The translations under genes and the position numbers were made by a program. Positions 25,102 to 32,836 of a DNA stretch of 56,401 bases are shown piece by piece. This DNA comes from Chryseobacterium sp. 36-9 (lineage in GTDB: Bacteria > Bacteroidota > Bacteroidia > Flavobacteriales > Weeksellaceae): assembly GCA_001898785.1 (NCBI GenBank), contig MKVE01000029.1, forward strand, positions 1 to 56,401. Direction: 5' to 3'. The first letter of the stretch is position 1, and the number at the start of each line of letters is the position of its first letter. Under the pieces are notes generated by a model, which did no database searches, was not told where the DNA came from, and saw only the letters and a list, made by a program, of their open reading frames with translations.

Positions 25102-27387
25102 TTATCTGGTGCGGTTTTTAATGTCTTTGTCTGCGCTGCTGATATCCCGGATTTTCTGAACTTTTTTGTTCCCGAAATTATAAGTGACGCTGAAGTTCAG
25201 ACCTTGGTTATATTGATTTTGATTGATGTAGTTGAAGTTGCCATTGTCCTGATAATCGGTAATCACCACTTTATTCGTTTTCAGAATATCATAGATTTCC
25301 AGGGCAAAAGTCCAGTCGTTCCAGACTTTTTTGATGTTGGCGTCCAGGCTCATGAGAGATTTCAGCCTTCCCAATTCGATTTGTTGGTTATCAACATACC
25401 AATAGTTCACGCCTAAAAACCAGGTTTTGTTTTTGTCTAGTCTCACAGTATTGTTGGTTTGAATCAATAAGCTGTTAGATTTGATTTTGTTGACATAATC
25501 CGGGAAAACGTCACCGGTAATCGGGTCTGTATTCAGGAAACCGTTGTTTACATTTCGCTGCATTCCGATATTGAAATTGGAGGTCAGATATTGTTTGAAG
25601 AACGATTTTTGCATCCCGATCATCGCGGACATCTCTTGCTTGTCTCCGAAGTTGGTTCTGATGTATCTTAGCTCTTTATAATTTATTCCATCTTTCACAA
25701 TCTCTCTTTGTAAAGGGACTTGTGTAATCACATTTTTCGTAAATGAGTGATTGATGATCAGGAAATAAGAATTCTTGAACATATAAGTGAACTCATTGGT
25801 GTAAACCGAAGACGCTTTCACAAAAGGGTTATTCTGAGTATAATTAACATCTGTCAGTATATTTTTAACGGGATTCAGTTCCCAGAAACTGGGCCTTCTC
25901 ATTCGGCTGGAAAAAGCGTAAGAGATGTTATTATTATCATTGATAGCATAATTAAGGCTTACATAAGGAAGAAAATTGTTATAATTTCTTTCAATATTTC
26001 TGAGAGATTCGTTTTTTGTATTGTCTGATTTACCGACACTATTCGTAATCTCGTATCTGCTACCGATTTTTCCCGAAAACTTATCTGAAAATTTCTTTTC
26101 CAATGTCAGATAGACTCCGTAGATATTTTCGTCATATATAAAATGATTCGGATTTTCTTTTGGATTGTCGATTCTTACGCCGTTTTCGAACAGTTCGGCA
26201 GGATTACCGCTGGCATCAAAAACAGTTGTAGTGCTTTGCGTATCGTTGTCGGTTTTTGTCTTGTTAAAGTTTCCTCCAACCGAAACAGTGAAATCATTTT
26301 TAAATTTCTTGATATAATCGCCCAAGAAAGAAAAATTATTGATAACCTGGGGTGTGCTTTGTTTAATTTCAATGGTTGGATATTGACTTAAGTTTTGAAA
26401 TATATCGGAGTCAAAAGTTTTGTTGTCCGCATTTTGAAAACGTTTGTAGTTGAGATAGGCTGCATTCAGATTTAATTTGCTTCCCAATGTGTCAGTTTTC
26501 CATTCATAATTCAGGTTCAGGGAATTATTGTAAGAACGGGCATTTTCCAGGTTTTTAGTATAATTATATTTAGTAGGTAATGCTACATCTGCATCATTTT
26601 TTGAATTAATGGTATTGAATAAATTGGATGTAGAACCATAACTTCTGTTCGCCCAGGAATTCCAGGTCAAAGCAAGATTACTATTGTCATTTAATTGATA
26701 ATCGATATTCAGATAACCACCTAAGTTTTTGTTGGGATCGGTTACTCGTCCTTCCGACTGATTGCTAGCTTTATCATTCCCGTTTCTCAGGATATAATAT
26801 TGCTCCTGGATGTTTTCGCTGGTGTTGATATTCGCGCTGATTCCCAATTTATCTTTCCTGTAGTTGAGCGAAACACCGGCGTAAGTGGAGTTGTAATAAT
26901 TTTGTGAATTTCCCATTCTCATATTGCCATTCAGTCCGTCGGTCATTTTTTTCTTTAAAACAATATTGATAATTCCGTCAGAAGATTCTACCTGATATTC
27001 ACTTCCTGGAAGCGTAATCACTTCGATTTTCTGAATATTTTCTGCCGGAGTATTTTTCAAAAACTGAGTTAGAGATTCCGCATCCATATTGGTTTTTCTG
27101 CCGTTGATATAGATGACGGCATTGTTTTTTCCAATGATTTTCAGAGTTTTATCATCAGTCGAAGAAACAAGCGGCGTTTGCTTCAACAAACTGAATGCTG
27201 TATTACCTTTTGCGACAGGTGAAGCAGCTACATCATAAACAAATCGGTCGCTTTGTTTTTTGAAAACTTGTTTGGTTAAGGTAACAGCTTCTATACTTTT
27301 TGTTTCAGCAGAATCTTTTTTAGGTGTTTCCTGAGCATAGATCAATCCTGAGAAAAATATGGCAGCGATGAGAGTTTTCGTTTTCAT
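25102..27387 (-). CDS. Outer-membrane beta-barrel protein, OMP_b-brl_3 / TonB-receptor-like, paralogue 2
   Basis: It has 761 residues with a signal peptide (MKTKTLIAAIFFSGLIYAQ). A TonB-box-like segment SIEAVTLTKQVF is followed by a plug domain (about 40-150) with SDRFVYDVAASPVAKG, AVIYINGRK, AENIQKIEVITLPGSEY and DGIINIVLKKK, then a beta-barrel rich in YxxSxNLNYEWK-like strands, including SYAFSSRMRRPSF and LNPVKN. The usual N-terminal carboxypeptidase-D-like domain is missing. It is clearly homologous along its length to the gene upstream and likely co-transcribed (42-base gap). Cargo is unknown; no SusD or lipoprotein partner is adjacent, so SusC-type glycan import is not supported. Confidence 0.87.
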   Translation of the reverse strand: MKTKTLIAAIFFSGLIYAQETPKKDSAETKSIEAVTLTKQVFKKQSDRFVYDVAASPVAKGNTAFSLLKQTPLVSSTDDKTLKIIGKNNAVIYINGRKTNMDAESLTQFLKNTPAENIQKIEVITLPGSEYQVESSDGIINIVLKKKMTDGLNGNMRMGNSQNYYNSTYAGVSLNYRKDKLGISANINTSENIQEQYYILRNGNDKASNQSEGRVTDPNKNLGGYLNIDYQLNDNSNLALTWNSWANRSYGSTSNLFNTINSKNDADVALPTKYNYTKNLENARSYNNSLNLNYEWKTDTLGSKLNLNAAYLNYKRFQNADNKTFDSDIFQNLSQYPTIEIKQSTPQVINNFSFLGDYIKKFKNDFTVSVGGNFNKTKTDNDTQSTTTVFDASGNPAELFENGVRIDNPKENPNHFIYDENIYGVYLTLEKKFSDKFSGKIGSRYEITNSVGKSDNTKNESLRNIERNYNNFLPYVSLNYAINDNNNISYAFSSRMRRPSFWELNPVKNILTDVNYTQNNPFVKASSVYTNEFTYMFKNSYFLIINHSFTKNVITQVPLQREIVKDGINYKELRYIRTNFGDKQEMSAMIGMQKSFFKQYLTSNFNIGMQRNVNNGFLNTDPITGDVFPDYVNKIKSNSLLIQTNNTVRLDKNKTWFLGVNYWYVDNQQIELGRLKSLMSLDANIKKVWNDWTFALEIYDILKTNKVVITDYQDNGNFNYINQNQYNQGLNFSVTYNFGNKKVQKIRDISSADKDIKNRTR

Positions 27388-27429
27388 AATTTTATTTTTT
27401 GAGAGTAATAGTTTATTTTTTTTTCTTGA

Positions 27430-29688
27430 TTAAGTTCTGGAGCGAATCACATCGTTAGCCGATTTCACTTCTCTTGCTTTTTTCAATTTTTGATTCCCGA
27501 AGTTGTAGGTTACGTTGATGTTCAGTTCTCTTCGGTATTGGAAATTTCTTACAGTGTTGTAGCTTCCTTTAGCTTGTATTGTTCTTATATCATCGATATT
27601 CTGATTAAAGATGTCATTGAACTCAACCAGGAATGTGAAATTTCCCATAATTTTCTTGATGTTTACGTCAAAACTCTGTTGTGTGTAGAGTTTTCCCATT
27701 TCCACTTCTCTTGTCGGCATCAGCCAGTAATTAACGCCCAGATACCAGTCTTTTTTCGGGGATAATCTTATCATATTGTTGGCCTGAAAGAAAGTGTTCA
27801 AGGTTTTCACATCGATAATGAATGGCTCTAATGTTTCTGTGTCTCCTGGAAGTAGTTGCGAAGTTGGGTCATTTGTTACACCACCTTTGAAAGTCGCATA
27901 CTCGAAGTTGGCGGAGTAGTTGGTTGTCCAGATATCGCCAAACCAGCCTTTGTTCATCCCTAGAGTCAATCCAATCTGCTTATTGTTGCCATAATTGGTT
28001 CTGATGTATCTTAGGAATTCGGATGTGATTTTTATTGGATTTCCGTCTGCATCATATGTAGGATTTCCATTTTCGTCTCTTACAAGTTTTGTTTCAACTC
28101 CTTGCAAAGGCAATTGTCCATAAGCATTTTCAGCATAATTGAAACTTACATTCGCATAAAATGCATTCTTATACATGTAGTTGATTTCCTGATTATAATT
28201 CTTGGAAGCTTGCATAAAAGGATTGTTCTGAATATAATTGGTCGGTGTAAAGTACGTTCTGGAAGGATTCAGTTGTCCAAATCCAGGTCTTCTCACCCGG
28301 CTGGAAAAGCTGTAACTGATGTTGTTGTTTTCATTGATGGCATAGTTCAATGTGGCGTAAGGCAAAAGATTGTTATAATTTCTTTCAAAACCGATGTCGG
28401 ATTTTCCTACAACATCACCTGTGCTCAATGTGGCTTCGAATCTTGTTCCGATTTTTCCTGAGAATTTGTCAGAGAATTTTTTCTCGAAAGTCGCATAAGC
28501 GCCGATGATATTTTCTTTATAGATAAAGTGATTGGAAAGCGTGTTATTGGTCACGAATTGTGTTCCGTTAAAATCATTTTGTCTTGTATCGCTGTCTGTG
28601 TTGGTGTAGTTATAGCTGCTTCCGATAGCAAACGTACTTTCATTCTTGAATTTTTTAATATAATCGATATTTGCAGCGTAGTTGTTGATGATTTGAGGAA
28701 CAGCCTGCTGGAATGCGCTGTAAGAACCATTAGGTTTTAGTGGGAAAGATTCGCCCAGACTCACTTTGTCCCTGTTGAACCATAAATAGGAAACGTTTGA
28801 ACTCAATTTACTGCCCAGCGTATCAGTTTTGATTTCATAATTCAGGTTGAAGTTATGATTTCTGGTCTGCGCATCTTCCTGGTTAATTGTTCTGTTGGAC
28901 AACACGCCGTTTTCAAAATTCGTCATATCCAAAACAGACCCGAAGCTCTTGTTGTAGCGCATATTGTAGCTGAAACCAAGACTTTGTTTTTTGTTGATTT
29001 CATAATCGATATTCACACTTCCGCCGTAGTTTTTGTTCGGGTCATCCATTGTTCCGAAAGAATTATTCTGGAAAGTGTCATTTCCGTTGGTCAACGTATA
29101 TTTTTCTCTTTCTCTCCAGCTTCCCATATTGAAGTTGGTGCTGAACGACCATTTGTTTTGTCTTGCATTAAGCGCAATTCCGGACGAGGGATTATTATAG
29201 AAAGTCTGGCTGTTGTTCATTTTCAAAGTTCCGTTGTAGCCATTCGTTTTGCTTTTTTTCATTACGATGTTGATGACGCCTTCATTTGCTTCCACTTGGA
29301 ACTCACTTCCAGGAACAGTTACGACCTCGATTCTTTGGATGTTTTCGGATGGCGTATTTTTTAGCATTTCCGTAATGGCTTCTGCATCCATCAGCGTTCT
29401 TTTGCCATTGATGTAAAAAACCACGTTGGACTTTCCCATTATTTTGAAAGTTTTTCCGTCTGTGCTGGACAACATTGGCGTCTGCTGAAGAAGATTGAAA
29501 GAATTGGTTCCCTTTGCAACAGGAGAGGAAGCCACATCGTAAACAAACCTGTCGGATTTTTTCACGAAAACTTTCTTGCTAAGCTTCACTTCTTCTATCG
29601 TTTTTGTCTCTTCCGTTTTTTTCTGGGTCTGTTGCGCAGAAATCATTCCTGAGAAAAAAATAACTGCAATTAGGATTTTGGCTTTCAT
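27430..29688 (-). CDS. Outer-membrane beta-barrel protein, OMP_b-brl_3 / TonB-receptor-like, paralogue 1
   Basis: It has 752 residues with a signal peptide (MKAKILIAVIFFSGMISAQ). Seen: IEEVKLSKKVFVKKSDRF, a plug with VVFYINGKRTLMDAEA, ENIQRIEVVTVPGSEF and EGVINIVMKKSK, then a barrel with SYSFSSRVRRPGF and LNPSRT, ending VTYNFGNQKLKKAREVKSAN. The downstream paralogue shares the same signal peptide pattern, plug blocks and C-terminal strand, so they arose by tandem duplication. It is first in the two-gene unit behind the promoter/dyad near 29738-29780. The ligand is unknown. An adhesin, envelope-stress or small-molecule receptor role is possible. Confidence 0.87.
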   Translation of the reverse strand: MKAKILIAVIFFSGMISAQQTQKKTEETKTIEEVKLSKKVFVKKSDRFVYDVASSPVAKGTNSFNLLQQTPMLSSTDGKTFKIMGKSNVVFYINGKRTLMDAEAITEMLKNTPSENIQRIEVVTVPGSEFQVEANEGVINIVMKKSKTNGYNGTLKMNNSQTFYNNPSSGIALNARQNKWSFSTNFNMGSWREREKYTLTNGNDTFQNNSFGTMDDPNKNYGGSVNIDYEINKKQSLGFSYNMRYNKSFGSVLDMTNFENGVLSNRTINQEDAQTRNHNFNLNYEIKTDTLGSKLSSNVSYLWFNRDKVSLGESFPLKPNGSYSAFQQAVPQIINNYAANIDYIKKFKNESTFAIGSSYNYTNTDSDTRQNDFNGTQFVTNNTLSNHFIYKENIIGAYATFEKKFSDKFSGKIGTRFEATLSTGDVVGKSDIGFERNYNNLLPYATLNYAINENNNISYSFSSRVRRPGFGQLNPSRTYFTPTNYIQNNPFMQASKNYNQEINYMYKNAFYANVSFNYAENAYGQLPLQGVETKLVRDENGNPTYDADGNPIKITSEFLRYIRTNYGNNKQIGLTLGMNKGWFGDIWTTNYSANFEYATFKGGVTNDPTSQLLPGDTETLEPFIIDVKTLNTFFQANNMIRLSPKKDWYLGVNYWLMPTREVEMGKLYTQQSFDVNIKKIMGNFTFLVEFNDIFNQNIDDIRTIQAKGSYNTVRNFQYRRELNINVTYNFGNQKLKKAREVKSANDVIRSRT

Positions 29689-29737
29689 AATACTTGGTTT
29701 TAGTAAAGTAGTTTGTAGTTTATAATAATTTACATTG

Positions 29738-29780
29738 CAAAGATATGTATTATTTTAAGTATTATGCAATACAAAGTAGT
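29738..29780 (-). promoter_or_regulatory. Promoter with overlapping dyad operator for the two barrel genes
   Basis: On the minus strand TATCTTTG (29745-29738) is an exact -7 box and ATTG (TTG at 29769-29767) is a -33 element 21 bases upstream. The -33 lies inside an imperfect inverted repeat, AAGTATTATGCAATACAAAGTAGT on the plus strand split as AGTATTATG and ACAAAGTAGT (29757-29780). A further AAAGTAGT lies at 29705-29712 in the leader. The layout is that of a repressor site. From memory, similar ACTTTGTA...AGTACT dyads in Bacteroidota accompany PadR-type regulators, but none is encoded here. Confidence 0.6.
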
Positions 29781-29899
29781 AAATAAAATTGTTTATTGTT
29801 TTTAATATATTGATTTTCAGAGATAAAATTTTTTGGTTGATTTATTATTAAGACAATTTTTGATAATGATTTATTACATCATTTATCAAAAAAATATAA

Positions 29900-29925
29900 A
29901 AAAACCTTTGCAATATGTGCAAAGG
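29900..29925 (-). terminator. Intrinsic terminator after ldhA
   Basis: CCTTTGCA (29905-29912) pairs with TGCAAAGG (29918-29925). Read on the minus strand a long T run follows, so it ends the dehydrogenase transcript. Confidence 0.88.
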
Positions 29926-29959
29926 CTTGATTGTTAAGCATTCAAAATCTGAATTTTTG

Positions 29960-30958
29960 TCAGATTAAAATGGCATTTGGATTTTCAAATTCTTCTTTCT
30001 TTTCAAAATGGGAAAGACTTGATAAAGTTGAATTTGCAATTTGTTCAAGCGCTTCCTGAGTGAAAAAAGCCTGATGTGCAGTTACTAAAACGTTTGGGAA
30101 ACTCATCAGACGCTGGATTGTATCATCCTCAATAATCGTATGAGAAAGATCCCGGAAAAATAGTTTGTCTTCCTGTTCATAGACATCGATGCCGAGGTAA
30201 CCGATATGTTTGGATTTCAAACCATTGATAACAGCTTTTGTATCGATTAGTCCACCACGACTAGTGTTGATTAGCATCACATCTGGTTTCATTTTTTGGA
30301 TAGAATTTTCATTGATCAAATGATGGGTAGATTCCATTAGTGGACAATGAAGTGAAACGATATCAGATTCGGAAAGTAATTGTTGTTGTGGAACATATTC
30401 GATTCCGAGGTCTTTAAGTTCCTGATTTTCTGTAATATCATAAGCTAAAACTCTTGCTCCAAATCCTTTCGCAATTTTTGCAAAAGCAGCACCAATATTT
30501 CCGGTACCGATAACGCCGATTGTCTTCTGATAAAGATTGAAACCCATCAATCCATTCAGAGCAAAATTCTGTTCACGAACTCTGTTATAAGCTTTATGAG
30601 TTTTTCTGTTAAGCGTAAGAATCATTGCCATTGCGTGTTCTGCAACGGCTTCGGGAGAATAAGCCGGAACCCGGCTGACTCTCAAACCAAGACGTTTAGC
30701 GGCTTCCAAATCCACATTGTTGAAACCTGCACATCGCATCGCAACATATTTAACGCCTTTTTTTGCCAGAAACTCTAGAACTTCAGCATCAAGCTTGTCA
30801 TTCACAAAGGCACAAACTGCGTCGGTATTTTCGATAAGATTAAGAACGTGCGGACCAAGATGGGTCTCAAAATAATCTAGCTCAAAATTGAATTTTTTAT
30901 TCGCTTTATCAAAAAATTCTTTGTCGTAGGGTTTAGAAGAGAAGAAAGTGATTTTCAT
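29960..30958 (-). CDS. ldhA: D-lactate dehydrogenase-type 2-hydroxyacid dehydrogenase
   Basis: It interconverts pyruvate and D-lactate with NADH. Seen: AMRCAGFNNVDL (73-84), VPAYSPEAVAEHAMAMIL, the Rossmann motif GVIGTGNIG (148-156), LHCPLMESTHHLIN, NTSRGGLID with R234, IDVYEQE with E263, and TAHQAFFT with H295. The R/E/H triad sits almost exactly as in E. coli LdhA (235/264/297) and the length of 332 is right. It is monocistronic with its own terminator. Upstream lies a 140-base inverted-repeat segment, and the promoter could not be resolved. Confidence 0.92.
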   Translation of the reverse strand: MKITFFSSKPYDKEFFDKANKKFNFELDYFETHLGPHVLNLIENTDAVCAFVNDKLDAEVLEFLAKKGVKYVAMRCAGFNNVDLEAAKRLGLRVSRVPAYSPEAVAEHAMAMILTLNRKTHKAYNRVREQNFALNGLMGFNLYQKTIGVIGTGNIGAAFAKIAKGFGARVLAYDITENQELKDLGIEYVPQQQLLSESDIVSLHCPLMESTHHLINENSIQKMKPDVMLINTSRGGLIDTKAVINGLKSKHIGYLGIDVYEQEDKLFFRDLSHTIIEDDTIQRLMSFPNVLVTAHQAFFTQEALEQIANSTLSSLSHFEKKEEFENPNAILI

Positions 30959-30984
30959 ATTTTAAAGTTATTATGATTTAGTTT

Positions 30985-31127
30985 TTTAACTACAAAAGTC
31001 ACATAAGATTTTTATCTTTCTGCTTATAAAAAGTACAAATTAGTTTTATTAGACATCTCCTTTTTCTGCTCTTTATATCAATGTGAGTTTAAATTTAATT
31101 CATTCCTTTTGTGACTTTTGTGGTTAA
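30985..31127. repeat. Inverted-repeat-bounded intergenic element
   Basis: The left end TTAACTACAAAAGTCACA (from 30987) is nearly the reverse complement of the right end TGTGACTTTTGTGGTTAA (to 31127), 16 of 18 positions by eye. About 100 AT-rich bases lie between them, with no open frame. The CTTTTGTGACTTTTGTGGTTAA phrase is, from memory, a common dispersed intergenic motif in Flavobacteriia. Confidence 0.6.
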
Positions 31128-31158
31128 TGAATTTTAGATAATTCTTAATTGCAATTCG

Positions 31159-31500
31159 TTACTCAACCCGATTTTTTCGGGCTAACTTTTTATCAACCCA
31201 AATCGTTGCGAAAGGGAAGAAAGCACCCATCAATGCAAAGATAAAATCCTCATCATCCCAATCGTATATTTTTCTAATCGCGGGAAGAAAGATAAGATAA
31301 AGTGTGAAAAAAAGTCCATGGATACTCCCAATAGTACTGATGTAAATAATGGCGAAAATATTTTCCGGCTCAACCCGAATCCAAATCATGGCGGAAAATA
31401 ATAAAAGCCACGAAATAGCTTCTGCAAAACAAATCTGCTTAAACCAATTGATAAGTTTTTCTTCCGGATATTTTGAGTAATATTTTTCTATAAAGTTCAT
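31159..31500 (-). CDS. DUF3817 integral membrane protein
   Basis: This 113-residue protein has three hydrophobic segments (about 20-42, 48-73, 83-102) and the pattern LINWFKQICFAEAISWLLL, IGSIHGLFFTLYLIFL and GAFFPFATIWVDKKL. The SIHG-FF and PFAT blocks are those of DUF3817 (YdzA-like) proteins, whose function is unknown to me. Its ATG overlaps the stop of the upstream gene by four bases (ATGA), so the pair is translationally coupled. Confidence 0.82.
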   Translation of the reverse strand: MNFIEKYYSKYPEEKLINWFKQICFAEAISWLLLFSAMIWIRVEPENIFAIIYISTIGSIHGLFFTLYLIFLPAIRKIYDWDDEDFIFALMGAFFPFATIWVDKKLARKNRVE

Positions 31501-32102
31501 CTTTTTACTTTTTCAGATTTCAGGATTTTTGATAAAGTCAGGTTGTAATTTTTATCGTATTCCAAGTCTTTCCCATTGTCATCTTCGCCGTCTTCTACAA
31601 TATAGCCAAAATCTTTGATTTTATCGCCTTCGATTTTATAAAAACGCGTCCAGTTTCTGCCAGACATCACAAGACAATCGATGAGGTTATATTTCTCCAG
31701 GTAATTTGGATTTTTGATTTTCTCGAAGCCTTCTATTTTCCTTAGTTTCTGATTCTTGAAATCGACAATAAAAAGATGGTAAGTCTCATTACTCCTAACA
31801 TCTGTAGTATTTTCAATTAGAATATCTTTGATTCCATCCCCATTGAAATCAGTAAACTCGACATTTTGAAATTGACTGTACAACTTTTCCTGATGAATAA
31901 TTTTTTTCTTTCCGTTGATTTTTTTTGAAAAAGTAAAGAGTACATTGAATTGGCTTTCATCTTTCGGGTCAAATTCCAAAGAAACGAGATAACCTTTTTT
32001 ACTGAAAATTGAATCACAGTTTATTTTAATAAGCTCTTTGTTTTGAGCAAAAAGTAATGTTTGAAATATTGAAAAAACAGAGAGAAGAAGAGCGCTTTTC
32101 AT
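31497..32102 (-). CDS. Secreted protein with one FG-GAP-like calcium motif
   Basis: It has 201 residues. A signal peptide MKSALLLSVFSIFQTLLFAQ precedes a mixed alpha/beta body with a single FEVTDFNGDGIKDIL-like segment (here VEFTDFNGDGIKDILIEN, about residue 80-97). D-F-N-G-D-G-x-x-D is the FG-GAP/XAC2610-type calcium-binding loop. I do not recognise a named family. It is likely periplasmic or surface-exposed, and overlaps the DUF3817 gene by four bases. It follows nadD by six bases, so three genes form one unit with no clear functional theme. Confidence 0.7.
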   Translation of the reverse strand: MKSALLLSVFSIFQTLLFAQNKELIKINCDSIFSKKGYLVSLEFDPKDESQFNVLFTFSKKINGKKKIIHQEKLYSQFQNVEFTDFNGDGIKDILIENTTDVRSNETYHLFIVDFKNQKLRKIEGFEKIKNPNYLEKYNLIDCLVMSGRNWTRFYKIEGDKIKDFGYIVEDGEDDNGKDLEYDKNYNLTLSKILKSEKVKR

Positions 32103-32108
32103 TCAAAA

Positions 32109-32702
32109 TTATTTATAAAATGAAGAACCGTCAAGATATTCAAAAACCTCTGGTGGAAGCATCGGCCGCACATTTTTACCCTCCTTAATCATATTTCGGA
32201 TTTCCGTCGCAGAAAGTTCTATAACAGGTGCTTTGATGAGCGAAATATTGTCGTGCTGCAAATAGTCCTTGTCTTTTTTGTCTTCTCCGAAAATTCTGGG
32301 ATAAACAATGATCTGGTGATTTTTTAAGAGCAATTCATAGTTTTTCCATTTATGAAGGCTTCCCAGATTGTCTTCGCCCATTATCAAAGAGAAAGAATAA
32401 TCCGGATATTTTTCCTGAAGATAAGTTAACGTATCAATCGTGTAACTTGGTGTTGGCAAAGAAAACTCTACATTGGAAGCACGCATTTTCGGATAATTTT
32501 TGATGGCCAGTTGAACCATGTCCAATCGATTGTGATCTTTCAGCAAAGATTTTTTATCCTTGAATGGATTTTGCGGACTCACCACAAACCACAATTCTTC
32601 CATATCAGAATTCTCCAAAATATAATTCCCGAGAATCAGATGTCCAATATGAATCGGGTTGAATGAGCCGAAAAATAGACCGATTTTTTTGCGTTTTTCC
32701 AA
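32109..32702 (-). CDS. nadD: Nicotinate-nucleotide adenylyltransferase
   Basis: It joins ATP and nicotinate mononucleotide to deamido-NAD in NAD biosynthesis. Seen: GLFFGSFNPIHIGHL (8-22) with the (H/T)xGH nucleotidyltransferase motif, FVVSPQNPFKDK, NVEFSLPTPSYTIDTL (the substrate-binding TYxT-like block), SLIMGEDNLGSLHKW, and IELSATEIRNMI with the ISxTxIR-type motif. Length 197 is standard. It is the first gene of a three-gene minus-strand unit, divergent from the histidine-kinase gene. Confidence 0.94.
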   Translation of the reverse strand: MEKRKKIGLFFGSFNPIHIGHLILGNYILENSDMEELWFVVSPQNPFKDKKSLLKDHNRLDMVQLAIKNYPKMRASNVEFSLPTPSYTIDTLTYLQEKYPDYSFSLIMGEDNLGSLHKWKNYELLLKNHQIIVYPRIFGEDKKDKDYLQHDNISLIKAPVIELSATEIRNMIKEGKNVRPMLPPEVFEYLDGSSFYK

Positions 32703-32813
32703 GATAGAATAGTCGTTTTTTACTTTTCAAATTTAAAAATTATAATTGAAATCGAATTCTAAGTCAAATCATTAATTTTCTCATTGGTCATTTAATAGTC
32801 AATAATTTATGAT

Positions 32814-32821
32814 TATTTTTG
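32814..32821 (+). promoter_or_regulatory. -7 box of the LytS/LytTR operon
   Basis: TATTTTTG fits TAnnTTTG. Expected start near 32825, about 12 bases before the ATG at 32837. No clear -33 partner. Confidence 0.5.
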
Positions 32822-32836
32822 CAACAAACATAATTG

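Noticed and set aside
25102-29688. SusC/SusD-type glycan utilisation locus
   Set aside because: There is no SusD-like lipoprotein, glycoside hydrolase or anti-sigma gene next to the barrels, and the SusC N-terminal extension is missing.
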